Assembly (NCBI RefSeq): GCF_002305875.1
Contig: NZ_CP022098.1
Span: 8,618,001 to 8,682,000, forward strand
DNA length: 64,000 bases
Direction of reading: 5' to 3'
Source: Cystobacter fuscus
GTDB taxonomy: Bacteria > Myxococcota > Myxococcia > Myxococcales > Myxococcaceae
The position numbers and the translations under genes are program-made. The notes under the pieces are model-generated. The model did not search any database, was not told the origin of the DNA, and saw only the letters and a program-made list of their open reading frames with translations. The first letter of the stretch is position 1, and the number at the start of each line of letters is the position of its first letter. Shown in pieces: positions 1 through 8,783 of the stretch.

Positions 1-1094
1 TTGTCCTGGACCTCCGCCCACACCCGGCCATCCGCGAGCAGGCCCGTGGCCACGCGGAGGCGGGGCTCGGCGGGCCCTTTCGCCACGGCATGGAGGGCGT
101 TGATGATGAGGTTGAGGAAGACCTGCCCCAGCCCATGCTCGTCGGCGAGAACGGGCGGCACCGGACACCGCGCCCACTCGACCCGGAGCCCCGGCACCTG
201 GGCGAGGTTCGCCATGGCGAGGGCATCCTCCAGCACCGTGTCCAGCGCCACCGGCGCGTCGGGGAAGCTCCTGCCGCGGGAGAACCCCCGCACGTCCTGG
301 ACCAACCGTTGGATGCGCTCGCAGCCCTGGAGCGCATCGTGGCAGGACTCCTGGAGTTCCTCCACGTCTCGCGGGGGTTGGGTGGCGGCCAGCGCCTTCA
401 GCTCCCCTCGAACATGGTGGAGGTTGGCGATGATGAAGCTGAGGGGGTTGTTGACCTCGTGCGCCAGCCCGGCGGCGAGCCGCCCCAGCGCTTCCAGCTT
501 CTGGGCCTGGACGAGCTTGAACTCCAGCAGCCTGCGCTCCTCCGTCTCCCGCCGCAGCTGGGCGTTGGCCTGCTCCAGCTCCGCCACCCGCCTGCGCTCG
601 CGCCGCAGCAGCTCCCACTTCTCGGCGAGCGCGTGGGCCATCTGCCGCACCTCCATGCTCTGGAAGGGCTTGTGGAGGATGAGCAACCGTTGGCTGATGC
701 CCAGCCGCTGCACCACCTCCTCCCAGGAGTAATCCGTGTACGCCGAGCAGAGGACGACCTGGAGGTCCGGGTCCTCCCGCCAGAGGCGCTCGGTGGTCTC
801 CACGCCGTCCATTCCCGGCGGCATGCGGACGTCGACGAAGGCCAGGGCGTACGGCCGCCCCTCCTTCAGTGCGACCTTCACGCGCTGCAGACCCTCCTCT
901 CCCTGGAAGGCGGAGTCCACCTCGAAGCAATACCCCTTGGGCCGGGGTGGAGGCATGCCGAAGAGCGAGGCCCTCAACTCCGCGAGTGACGCGCCGCCCT
1001 CGCTCTCGGCGAGCAGCCGGTGGAAGTCCTGGTGAATCGACGGAGTGTCATCAATGACCAGGACACGCGGCGCGGGCACGGCTGAGAGACTCAT
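1..1094 (-). CDS. Hybrid response regulator-histidine kinase (C-terminus outside window)
   Basis: Reading from the ATG at 1094 toward the window edge gives 364 codons without a stop. Residues about 10-145 are a receiver domain with the acidic pair IDD, phospho-acceptor D88 in FVDVRMPPGMDG and the conserved lysine in LHKPF. A coiled linker (155-195) leads to a HisKA domain with phospho-acceptor H212 in GLAHEVNNPLSF. The HATPase N-box NLIINALHA follows near residue 330, and the rest of the ATP-binding domain lies beyond base 1. The receiver carries a roughly 30-residue insertion after helix 1. There is no membrane segment, so it is a cytoplasmic signalling protein. Its partner and input are unknown. 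Confidence 0.9.
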   Translation of the reverse strand, partial: MSLSAVPAPRVLVIDDTPSIHQDFHRLLAESEGGASLAELRASLFGMPPPRPKGYCFEVDSAFQGEEGLQRVKVALKEGRPYALAFVDVRMPPGMDGVETTERLWREDPDLQVVLCSAYTDYSWEEVVQRLGISQRLLILHKPFQSMEVRQMAHALAEKWELLRRERRRVAELEQANAQLRRETEERRLLEFKLVQAQKLEALGRLAAGLAHEVNNPLSFIIANLHHVRGELKALAATQPPRDVEELQESCHDALQGCERIQRLVQDVRGFSRGRSFPDAPVALDTVLEDALAMANLAQVPGLRVEWARCPVPPVLADEHGLGQVFLNLIINALHAVAKGPAEPRLRVATGLLADGRVWAEVQD

Positions 1095-1279
1095 GGTGTA
1101 CACCCCCCCACCTGCCCCCTCTTCCGAGTCCCCTGTCCGCATCCAAAACCGCGGGAATGCATATCAATTCTCGAGGACAGATAGGTGAGGCACGCGACCA
1201 ATGGGGGCGGTCCAATTTCCAATCACATGCTAAACAGGATTTTCAGACAAAGATATATCCCCGGCCGACAACGCCCCCA

Positions 1280-1570
1280 GCACGCCGGCTTCAATGTTGA
1301 GTAGGAGATGTTGGAGGGAGAGGGCTGGAGCGCAGGGGCCGAGAAGGGCCGCTGCCGGGGCCAGCAAGGCCGCGCGCCGCGCCGGTACACGGGACGGTGC
1401 AACCCCTTGGTGCGCACCCCTGCCCTGGCCGCCCTCGCTTGAGCAGAGCGGCAGGCCGTTGGGGCGTGTGGACAGCGGCTGCGCCAGGTTCAGCACCACG
1501 CCCGCTGGGGTGATCCCCGGGCCGGGGCCCGCTTCAGCGCCCGCGTGGGCAGTCCCAGGTGCGCCCATTC
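1280..1570 (-). mobile_element. IS91-family 3'-end remnant, copy A
   Basis: On the minus strand, 1562-1490 reads HLGLPTRALKRAPARG then SPQRAWC and a stop, the usual C-terminal tail of IS91-family (Y2 rolling-circle) transposases. The non-coding sequence beyond that stop, to about 1285, aligns over most of its length with the region at 5925-6129 (for example the ctggagcg and cggcaggc blocks). No upstream catalytic part survives. This remnant fills the roughly 500 bp between the sensor kinase and the alpha/beta hydrolase; I see no gene there. The outer limits are approximate. Confidence 0.65.
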
Positions 1571-1599
1571 GAGCTGCCCACGGCAAGTGCGAGCCTGTG

Positions 1600-2382
1600 T
1601 CAGGTGAGGAACTCGACGAGCGCCGGGGTGAGGACCTTGGGGCTTACGTTATGTGTCTGTCCCGCCAGCGTGCGGTGCTGTGCGTTCGGCACGGCCTTCG
1701 CGACGCCTTCGGCCGCCTGCTTCAGCCGGGGGTCCGTCTTCCCACCATTCATGACGAGCGTCGGGACGCGGATGGACGAGAACCGCTCCGTCGGGACCGA
1801 GTAGCCGCGCATGACGTTCGCGTCGTAAGGCAGCGTGTGCGCGACCGCCTGAAGCTGCCGCCAGGAGCCGGGCATCAGCCGCATGAGCAGGACGACGAAC
1901 CCGGGCGCGCCCATCATGTCCCGCATGAAGTACTGCACTGCGTCTCCACGGCCCCCCTCCGAGAGGAGCCGCTTCAGGTTTGCCTCGTGGTCGGCCTCGA
2001 GACGTCCGGACGCGGCGGACACGTACGGGGGCTCGTACGCCGTGAGCTTCGTGATGTTCAGCCCGCTCGCCGCCGCCTCGAGCGCGAGTGCTGCGCCGGA
2101 CGACAGGCCCGCGACGGCAGCGGAGCCGCCCGCGGCCTCGATGAGCGCGGCGAGGTCCTCGATTTCCCGCTCCCGCGCGTAGGGCTGCGTATCGCCGCTG
2201 TCGCCCCGGCCACGGCGGTCGTACGTGAACACCGTGAAGTGCCGGGCGAGGAGCGGCGACAGCTTTGGCATCGGCCCGAACGCACGGTAACAGAGGGCGC
2301 CGTCGACGAGGATGAGCGCAGGTCCGGAGCCCGTCTTCTCGTATGCGATCGACGTCCCGTCCTTCGAAGTGACCTTGTCCAT
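1600..2382 (-). CDS. Alpha/beta hydrolase
   Basis: A 260-residue alpha/beta-hydrolase fold protein. The nucleophile elbow is GLSSG (S94), preceded by the strand and turn VFTYDRRGRGDSG typical of the family. The likely acid is the Asp in NGGKTD and the likely histidine is in GQTHN near the C-terminus, which completes a Ser-Asp-His triad. The start is the ATG at 2382 (MDKVTSKDG), where family similarity begins; the frame stays open 24 codons further upstream. No signal peptide is seen, so it is probably cytoplasmic. Substrate unknown. It stands alone between mobile-element debris on both sides. Confidence 0.85.
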   Translation of the reverse strand: MDKVTSKDGTSIAYEKTGSGPALILVDGALCYRAFGPMPKLSPLLARHFTVFTYDRRGRGDSGDTQPYAREREIEDLAALIEAAGGSAAVAGLSSGAALALEAAASGLNITKLTAYEPPYVSAASGRLEADHEANLKRLLSEGGRGDAVQYFMRDMMGAPGFVVLLMRLMPGSWRQLQAVAHTLPYDANVMRGYSVPTERFSSIRVPTLVMNGGKTDPRLKQAAEGVAKAVPNAQHRTLAGQTHNVSPKVLTPALVEFLT

Positions 2383-2429
2383 GGGAGTCCGGCTATATAC
2401 GCCGGCTCGCCCGCGAAGGTGACGCCGGG

Positions 2430-2973
2430 TAGTGCTCATGCCGCATTCCCCCACTACTTCGTCACGTCCAGGTGCTTCCAGGGGCGACTGCTGCTACGCC
2501 CCAGCGCGGAGGTGAACGAGGTGGTAGGCGGGGTGCTGGCACGAGCCGTCCAGCAGAGCGCGGGCACCATCCGGCCGTACGCCTTTACCTTCGCCTCCAA
2601 TCACTTCCACTTGTTGGTGTGGGCACGGGGTGCCGCGCTTGCCGGCTTCATGCGCTACGTGCTGGCCCATGGGGTGAAGGAGCGCCTCATGGAGAGGAGC
2701 GCTGAGTGGCCGGGTCTCACGTGCCTGCCGCAATTGCTGGGGCCGGCGCGCAGAGTGTTCTCGAGAGGCGGCGGCGCGGTGGAGTCGGGGGGATTTCCTG
2801 GCCTGCTGCATTGGCTGCATGGCGTGGCTGCACAGGCGCTCGCCTCGGGCCTGCATGGACACACGCTGTGGTGGCGGACGACGGAGGCTGGCAACGACGA
2901 CTCGGTGGACATCATCCAAGGCCTGCCCGATGGCGTGGCGTTTGCGGATCTGCTGGCCGGGCGGGTGGGTTGA
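2430..2973 (+). pseudogene. Y1 (IS200/REP-type) transposase, internally deleted
   Basis: The frame contains FPHYFVTSRCFQGRLLL and the HUH-type metal motif SNHFHLLV, both characteristic of Y1 transposases of the REP-associated (TnpA-REP) group. Immediately after WARGAALAGF the reading jumps to RYVLAHGVKERL and EWPGL, which in intact relatives lies much further on, so the middle of the protein appears to be missing. No start codon precedes the homologous part in frame, and the sequence after LPQLLG diverges. I read it as a dead copy. The family call is from motifs; the deletion is inferred from my memory of intact relatives. Confidence 0.7.
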
Positions 2974-3005
2974 GGCGGTGGGAAGTCTCGTCGCCAGCCA
3001 GCCGT

Positions 3006-3965
3006 TCAGACTGACATCTCTTGTTCCCACCAGCCGCGGGTGTTCACGTCGGCCGCGTCGGCGAGAGATTCCAGCTCCGCCATGTCTTCTCTGGTGAGCG
3101 TGATGCTGTTGGCTCGGACCAGGCTCTCGATGTATTGGGGCTTGGTGACGCCGATGATCGGCGTCGTGCCCTTGGCGATGGCCCACGCTGTCGCGATCTC
3201 GGGCGCTGCCACACCCTGCTTCTGGCCTATCGAGGCGAGCTTGTCCGTGAGCGCCTTCAACTGAGGCAGCAGGCCGTTGTAATGTTTCGCCCGGTCGCTG
3301 CCTTGCGGCAGCGGGTTCTCCGGGCTGTACTTGCCACTCAAGGCGCCCTGTTCAAGCACCATGTAGGCGAAGAATGGGATGTCGCGCTTGCGGCAGTAGT
3401 CCAGGATGCCGGCTTGCTCGGAGCTGCGGTAGAGGAGGCTGTAGTGGTTCTGGACGGCCTCGACCCGAAACCCGGCTGCTCCCAGGATCTGGTTGGCGAG
3501 TTCGATGTCGCTCAGCTTGTGATTCGAGACGCCAACATGCCTGACCTTCCCGCTCTTCAGCAGTGGAATCAAGTGCGGCGTCCACCGCGCCACGTCGGCT
3601 GGGTTGTGAATCCAATACAGGTCGATGTAGTCGGTACCGAGGCGTGCCAGACTCTGCTCGAGCATGTCCGCCACCGGATCCTCGCCGGTTCCCGCGGCCT
3701 GCGGCGTGAACTTCGTGGAGAGCTGGTAGTCGCTGCGGGCATAGCGCTTCAGTACATCCCCGAGCACGGTTTCGGAACGGCCCATGCCGTACACCACGGC
3801 GGTGTCCCACAGCGTGAACCCGGCCGCGTGCGCCTTGTCGGCGACCTTCTCCAGGCCAGATGGAGTCAGGTGGCTGCCGAAGTAGCCGTTGCCCGTCTCG
3901 CCGCTGTCGCCCCAGGCCCACGTGCCCAGCGCGACCGTGGGGGTCTTCAGATTGTCGATGGTCAT
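3006..3965 (-). CDS. Aldo/keto reductase
   Basis: A 319-residue NADPH-dependent aldo/keto reductase. The catalytic tetrad is visible: D54 and Y59 in LWDTAVVYG, K85 in STKFTP and H120 in YWIHNP. The C-terminal half has the cofactor-binding stretch ending PIIGVTK. The start is the ATG at 3965, preceded by a purine-rich ggagagaac ribosome site; the upstream-extended frame has no family similarity. It diverges from the AraC-type regulator at 4142, separated by 176 bp, so that regulator probably controls it. Its GC is slightly lower than that of later genes, and with the neighbouring mobile debris this suggests acquired DNA. Substrate unknown. Confidence 0.9.
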   Translation of the reverse strand: MTIDNLKTPTVALGTWAWGDSGETGNGYFGSHLTPSGLEKVADKAHAAGFTLWDTAVVYGMGRSETVLGDVLKRYARSDYQLSTKFTPQAAGTGEDPVADMLEQSLARLGTDYIDLYWIHNPADVARWTPHLIPLLKSGKVRHVGVSNHKLSDIELANQILGAAGFRVEAVQNHYSLLYRSSEQAGILDYCRKRDIPFFAYMVLEQGALSGKYSPENPLPQGSDRAKHYNGLLPQLKALTDKLASIGQKQGVAAPEIATAWAIAKGTTPIIGVTKPQYIESLVRANSITLTREDMAELESLADAADVNTRGWWEQEMSV

Positions 3966-4141
3966 GTTCTCTCCATGTTGGTGCTGCGGCCGGGTTTGCT
4001 GTGCCCCTCCCTGACGCCGCCGACACTGTGATGCGCGGCGACGCCGAACGGTTAGCCTGATCCGCCGAGATTGCTGCACATTCCTCCAGAAGCTGCGGAC
4101 CAACATTGCCGGCTCTTCGCTCGCATGCGATGGTCCGATTC

Positions 4142-5035
4142 ATGGAAACACTGATCGAAATCGCGGCCGTGATTGCCCGGCACGTCTCGAAGGATGGCTT
4201 CCACGCCACCCCCATCGAACGTCTGACGCTTGCTCGATCCTCCACGGTGACACTGCCGATGCCGAATGTGTACCGGCCGCAGCTGTGCCTCGTCGCGCAG
4301 GGGCACAAGGAAGTCACGCTGGGCGACCGCGTGTTCAGATATGCACCGGGGCGCTATGGGATCGTGGTCCACGACCTGCCAGTGACAGGTCATGTGGTCG
4401 AGGCGACGCCTGACAAGCCCTATCTCTGCCTGTTCCTCGATTTCGATCCGGTCATGCTGGGGGAGTTGGCGTTACGCGTGCCGCCGCCGGGAGCTTCCTG
4501 CCCGCCAATAGGCATGACGGTGTCCGACGTCGGCACCGATCTGCTCGACGCCGTGCTGCGCCTGCTGCGCCTGCTCGACGATCCGGCAGCGCTGCCCATA
4601 CTCGGGCCGCTGGCCGAGCAGGAAATTCTCTATCGCCTGCTCGCCGGCCCGGACGGCGCCAGGATGCGCCACATCACCTCCAGCCAGGGGCGGGTGGCCC
4701 AGGTTGGCCGCGCCATCGGCTGGATCGGGAAGAACTTCCGGGAAGGGTTCAGGATCGAGCGGCTTGCGGCGGAAGTAGGCATGAGTCCGTCGAGCCTGCA
4801 CGAACACTTTCGCGCCGTGACGGCGATGACGCCGCTGCAATTCCAGAAGCAGCTCAGGCTGCAGGAGGCGCGCAGCCTCATGCTGGTCGATGACATCGAC
4901 GTCACCACTGCCGCCCTCCGCGTGGGTTACGAAAGCCCGTCACAGTTCAGCCGCGAATATCGCCGCCACTTTGGAGAGCCCCCGGCGCGCGACATAGCCC
5001 GCTTGCGCGCTTCGACGGCCTTGGCGCAAGCCTAG
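4142..5035 (+). CDS. AraC-family transcriptional regulator
   Basis: 297 residues. The N-terminal 150 or so match the AraC_N cupin-like sensor domain (TLPMPNVYRPQLCLVAQG, then the GRYGIV block). The C-terminal 100 carry two helix-turn-helix units: FRIERLAAEVGMSPSSLHEHF and DVTTAALRVGYESPSQFSREY. The family binds asymmetric promoter sites as an activator or repressor that responds to a small molecule. The ATG at 4142 is preferred; an ATG at 4130 and a TTG at 4106 are in-frame alternatives. Its divergent neighbour is the aldo/keto reductase, the obvious target. Confidence 0.88.
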   Translation: METLIEIAAVIARHVSKDGFHATPIERLTLARSSTVTLPMPNVYRPQLCLVAQGHKEVTLGDRVFRYAPGRYGIVVHDLPVTGHVVEATPDKPYLCLFLDFDPVMLGELALRVPPPGASCPPIGMTVSDVGTDLLDAVLRLLRLLDDPAALPILGPLAEQEILYRLLAGPDGARMRHITSSQGRVAQVGRAIGWIGKNFREGFRIERLAAEVGMSPSSLHEHFRAVTAMTPLQFQKQLRLQEARSLMLVDDIDVTTAALRVGYESPSQFSREYRRHFGEPPARDIARLRASTALAQA

Positions 5036-5123
5036 TCGCTATCGAACGACGACAGCTTCAGCGCCCCGCCGGCCACACCACCGTGTCCACCACGACCAAG
5101 AAAATCACCACGGCCAATCCCCT

Positions 5124-5300
5124 TCATTTCGCCGAGGACTCGCACTTGAAATGCGCGGTGATGAATGACATCCGGTCGAAGACCGCATCCTTGCCATGCG
5201 CTCGGCAGTGTTTCGCCGCCAGCGGCAAAGCGTCGCCCGCCGACCACACGTTGAAGACGGACACGACGTTCTCGTCACCTCGGGGCGGAGCATTCGGCAG
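5124..5300 (-). pseudogene. C-terminal remnant of a small unidentified protein
   Basis: The minus frame closing with TGA at 5126-5124 reads GDENVVSVFNVWSAGDALPL then AAKHCRAHGKDAVF, with ordinary protein-like composition. It begins directly after an in-frame stop near 5300, with no plausible start. It looks like the last 55-60 residues of a truncated gene. The AxxHCxxHGK pattern recalls small secreted or lipoprotein families, but I do not identify it. This is all I see in the gap between the AraC gene and the truncated transporter. Confidence 0.3.
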
Positions 5301-5359
5301 CTGTCATGTTGCGGGGCGTGCATGAGTATGCCGCCGGGGTGCCCCCAGCGGTGAGGCCG

Positions 5360-5922
5360 TCACGCCAGCGCAACCATCGTCCTGCGCCCCGGCAGCCGCG
5401 TGAAGGCCAGCGCCGACAGGAAGGCGCCGATGCCCAGCGAGAACGCGCCGATGAAGAGCCACGCATAGCTGGAGGTCGAGTCGTAGATCAGCCCGCCGAC
5501 CACCGGCCCCAGCGCCATTCCCAGGCTGCTGGCCGTCGTGGTGCCGCCGATCACCGTGCCCATCATGCGCAGCGGGAAGTGCTCGCGCGCGATCACGGCA
5601 AACAGCGGCATCACGCCCGCATAGGTGAAGCCGAACAACGCGGCCACGGCGTAGAAGCTGCCCAGCAGGCGCGCGAACACATAGCCCAGCACCACGACCG
5701 CCTGGGCGAGCAGCGCCAGCACCAGCACGCGTGCGGCGCCGAAGCGGTCTCCCAGCAGCCCGAACACGAGGCGGCCGCCCATGCCCGCGAGGCCTTCCAT
5801 GCTGTAGATCGACACGGCAGCCATCAGCGGGATGCCGCAGGTGACGGCGTAGCTCACGGTGTGGAAGATCGGCCCCGAGTGCGTGGCGCAGCTCAGGAAG
5901 CTCGTCAGCACCAGGATGAGGA
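5360..5922 (-). pseudogene. MFS transporter, C-terminal half only
   Basis: From about 5920 to the stop at 5360 the frame encodes an MFS C-terminal bundle: about six hydrophobic helices, the loop motif GGRLVFGLLGDRFGAARVL between the first two, and a GPVVGGLIYD segment. The N-terminal six helices are absent. The upstream frame passes directly into IS91-derived sequence (copy B), so an insertion or one-ended transposition removed the 5' half. The open frame continues into the element and could give a chimeric product, but no functional transporter is expected. Substrate unknown. Confidence 0.75.
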
Positions 5923-5924
5923 AA

Positions 5925-6225
5925 AGTATAGGACGGATAGGAGCCCTGCTGAGAGGAGGCGGCCTGGAGCGGAGGTGGCGAGGAGGGCCGCTGACGGGAG
6001 CCCGCCCGAGCAGTGAGCCAGGCGGGTGGAGAAGCCGCGTTGCCCCTTGGGGTACACGCCGGCCCAGGCCGCCCTCCCATGAGGTGCGCGGCAGGCGCCT
6101 GGCTCTGTTGGCGCTGGCGGCTTGAGCTTCAACACCACGCGGCTTGGAGGGGCCCGTGCGCCGGGGCCAGCCCCGCACCTGCCGTGGCCAGGCCCAGGTG
6201 CTCCAGAATCGCTCGCACTCCACCC
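5925..6225 (-). mobile_element. IS91-family 3'-end remnant, copy B
   Basis: Minus-strand 6225-6129 reads GVRAILEHLGLATAGAGLAP then AHGPLQAAWC and a stop at 6131-6129, the conserved C-terminal end of IS91-type transposases. The sequence after the stop continues to about 5925, where MFS coding sequence starts abruptly, so this end presumably marks the element border. Copy A shares both the coding tail and the trailing region. Copy C shares the block gagggccgctgacggg and the transposase tail but lacks about 165 bp between them. The remaining 220 bp up to the amidohydrolase start hold nothing I recognise. Confidence 0.7.
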
Positions 6226-6447
6226 ACCCCCTCCCTTCACGGATAGAACACCCACCGTCGGGTCTCTTCTGCCCATTTTCCCCCGGCGCGCTGAGTATGC
6301 CAGCACGCGAGCCCGAGGGCGCGTGAGGTGCTGAGGGGCTCCGTCCCTTTCATCTCGCCGATGACGTGCCGGGTGACACTTCCCGCTGCCCGCGGTGTTC
6401 CATTGGACACGAAAGCCGCAAGGGACACTCCTGAGAGTTATTCATCC

Positions 6448-7914
6448 ATGCCTCGATATCCTGTACGTTACCTCTTCCTCGCCCTGGTGCTCGCCACCTG
6501 GTGCCTCGGTTGCGAAGATGACCCGGCCGCCGTCGACGCGGACTACGCCTTGACCCATGTCACGGTCATCGACGCCGCCGGAACCCCTCCCCAGTCCGAC
6601 ATGACATTGCTCATCAAGGGCGAGCGGATCGTGGCGCTGCACAAATCCGATGACGTCGAGCTTCCCGAAGATCTGAAGACCGTGGATCTCCAGGGCAAGT
6701 ATCTGATGCCAGGGCTGACCGACATGCACGTCCACACCCAAGAGCTGGAGCAGGTCTTCCCGCTGCTCCACGTGGTGAACGGAGTCACCACCCTCCGGGA
6801 GATGGACGGCTCGCCCTTCTTGCTGGAGTGGCGGCGCAGAATCGAGGAGGGGCGCATGCTCGGGCCCCGGATGATCCTCGGCAGCACCATCATCGACGGC
6901 ACTCCGTCTCTCTGGCAGAACTCGCCGGTCCCCCATGTCTCGGTCCGCAACGAAGCCGAGGGCCGGGAGGCGGTTCGCCAAGCCAGGGCCCAGGGCTATG
7001 ACTTCATCAAGGTCTACTCCCGGTTGTCGCGCGAAGCCTACTTCGGCATCGCCGACGAGGCCCGGTTGCAACAGATGCCTTTTGCCGGACACTGCCCGGA
7101 TCTGGTCACCACCGCCGAGGCCAGCGCGGCGGGCCAGGCGAGCTTCGAGCACCTGTACGGAGTGATGTACGCGACGTCCTCCGAGGAGGCGGAGCTGCGC
7201 GAGCGGGTCGGGGAGATCACGCTCAGGCCTGACACCCTCACCGGCTACAACACCTGGTTCCAGCAGACCCACGCGGTGGAGTGGGATGCGGCTCGCACCT
7301 ACTCCTCCGCCAAGGGCCTGCAGCTCTTCAATCAGCTCGCGAGGAACGGGTCCGCCCAGGTTCCGACGCTGGTCCTGCACGACGTGCTCGACCGATCGAT
7401 GGACCTCGACATGGACGACGCACGGCTGAAGTACCTGCCGGCTTCGGTGGTGGCCGGCTGGCGGTGGCAGTTGGCGGAAATCTACCTGCAGGACCGTAGC
7501 GCGGAAGAGAGCGAGCAGCGCCGCGACCTGTTCAACCACAGGCTCGCCCTGGTGGGCCAGATGCACCGCGCCGGGGTGCGGGTGTTGGCGGGAACCGACA
7601 GCACCACCCCCTGGGTGTTTCCGGGCTTCAGCCTTCACGACGAGTTGGCGCTGCTGGTCCAGGCCGGGCTCACGCCGCTCCAGGCAATTCAGTCCGCTAC
7701 CCTCGAGCCCGCGCGGTATCTCGGCATGCAGGACTCGCTGGGGACGGTGGAGCAGGGGAAAGTCGCCGATCTGATGGTGCTCGATGCCAACCCGCTGGAC
7801 GACATCCGCAACACCACGCGCATTCATTCCGTGGTGGTCCGGGGCCGGTTCATCTCCGCTGAGGAACGGCGGGAGTTCCTCAGCGACCTGGAGACGCTCG
7901 CCGGGAGCATGTAA
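6448..7914 (+). CDS. Amidohydrolase-family lipoprotein
   Basis: 488 residues. The N-terminus is a lipoprotein signal with hydrophobic [14 protein letters not shown], the lipidated cysteine being C22, so it sits in the envelope. The metal centre of the amidohydrolase (imidazolonepropionase/prolidase-like) superfamily is complete: HxH at H94 and H96 in DMHVH, K188 in FIKVY, H215 in AGHC, H235 in FEHLYG and D384 in AGTDST. The end has the usual [14 protein letters not shown] segment. It probably hydrolyses C-N bonds in a small cyclic amide or peptide. The ATG at 6448 is chosen because the signal peptide starts there. Its promoter region overlaps IS91 debris. Confidence 0.88.
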   Translation: MPRYPVRYLFLALVLATWCLGCEDDPAAVDADYALTHVTVIDAAGTPPQSDMTLLIKGERIVALHKSDDVELPEDLKTVDLQGKYLMPGLTDMHVHTQELEQVFPLLHVVNGVTTLREMDGSPFLLEWRRRIEEGRMLGPRMILGSTIIDGTPSLWQNSPVPHVSVRNEAEGREAVRQARAQGYDFIKVYSRLSREAYFGIADEARLQQMPFAGHCPDLVTTAEASAAGQASFEHLYGVMYATSSEEAELRERVGEITLRPDTLTGYNTWFQQTHAVEWDAARTYSSAKGLQLFNQLARNGSAQVPTLVLHDVLDRSMDLDMDDARLKYLPASVVAGWRWQLAEIYLQDRSAEESEQRRDLFNHRLALVGQMHRAGVRVLAGTDSTTPWVFPGFSLHDELALLVQAGLTPLQAIQSATLEPARYLGMQDSLGTVEQGKVADLMVLDANPLDDIRNTTRIHSVVVRGRFISAEERREFLSDLETLAGSM

Positions 7915-8064
7915 CACGGCCCCGGAGGATCACCGGGGTAGGGCAGGGCGCTGCATCACTGGCCGGAAGCCCACCGAAAACCGCGCTCGAACGTTCTGGA
8001 ACGCTTTCGCCGTATGCCTCCGACGGCGGGTTCGCTTCCCTCCGCCTCCACTCCATATCTCCCC

Positions 8065-8148
8065 CCGGGATGGTGTCAAAGGACTCGAAACGCGGGACCC
8101 AAGCCCCGGGATGGTGTCTCCGGGATGGTGTCAAAGGACTCGAAACGC
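8065..8148 (+). repeat. Direct repeat, 29 bp, 2.5 copies
   Basis: The 29-bp unit beginning ccgggatggtgtcaaaggac occupies 8065-8093 and 8120-8148 without mismatch. A 13-bp partial copy (ccgggatggtgtc) sits at 8106-8118. The surrounding 7915-8270 has no gene I can support. It may be residue of a dispersed repeat family. Confidence 0.7.
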
Positions 8149-8269
8149 AACGAGACGTGGCGTGGACGGTGGAACCCACCCTCTTCAAATGCTTCCGCGG
8201 ACTTGCGAGTTGACGCGCGCGGTGTATCCGGCCTCGCTGTGCTCACGAGGGGGATGGGGATGGGTTGGC

Positions 8270-8641
8270 CGCGCCGACACGGAGGCGCAGGAGCCGGGGG
8301 TGTATGTCACGGAGGTGCGCTCGGGGAAGGTGACCCGGGTGCGCCTGTCGGATGGGGCCCGGAGCACGGTGGCCAAGGGCCTCAAGGCCCCCGAGGGCAT
8401 CGCCCGGCATCCCGACGGGGGATTGATCGTCGCCGAGGTGGGCCGCAAGCGACTGGTGCGCATCGAGCCGGCCACGGGACGCTCCACCGTGCTCGCGAGC
8501 AACATGCGCATCGGTCTGCCCGAGAGCGAGGGCCTGCCTCCGGGCTACATCCCCACGGGGGTCGCCGTGGGCCGCTCGGGCACCATCTACATGTCCTCCG
8601 ATATCGAGAGCGCGCTCTACCGCTTCGTGCCAGCACCCTGA
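8270..8641 (+). pseudogene. SMP-30/NHL-like beta-propeller gene, 3' fragment
   Basis: About 120 codons ending at TGA 8639-8641 show propeller-blade repeats: [20 protein letters not shown], then [20 protein letters not shown], then [17 protein letters not shown]. These resemble the last blades of SMP-30/gluconolactonase or NHL-repeat proteins, which are usually near 300 residues. The N-terminal two thirds and any credible start or ribosome site are missing, so I call it a truncated gene. The frame stays open upstream only as high-GC noise. Confidence 0.55.
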
Positions 8642-8749
8642 CGGAGTCCCGTTGCCCGGGCGTTTCCCGAGTCGGGCACCGAGAGCAATGGGCCAGGGGT
8701 TCTAGAGGCGAGGGAGGCGCAACGGGGGCGTCTGGCAGAAGTCCGCTCG

Positions 8750-8778
8750 CCTGGTGTAAACTTTTCGCACCAGGAGGA
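8750..8778 (+). promoter_or_regulatory. Inverted repeat overlapping the ribosome-binding site of the peptidase gene
   Basis: CCTGGTG (8750-8756) and CACCAGG (8768-8774) form a perfect 7-bp inverted repeat with an AT-rich 11-nt loop. The right arm overlaps the Shine-Dalgarno sequence AGGAGGA (8772-8778) that serves the ATG at 8784. In RNA the hairpin could mask the ribosome site; in DNA it could be an operator. The function is inference. Confidence 0.45.
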
Positions 8779-8783
8779 AGTCG

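Noticed and set aside
1294-2400. Plus-strand open frame leading into the Y1 transposase
   Set aside because: It reads through the antisense of the alpha/beta hydrolase and IS91 debris; transposase similarity begins only near 2430.
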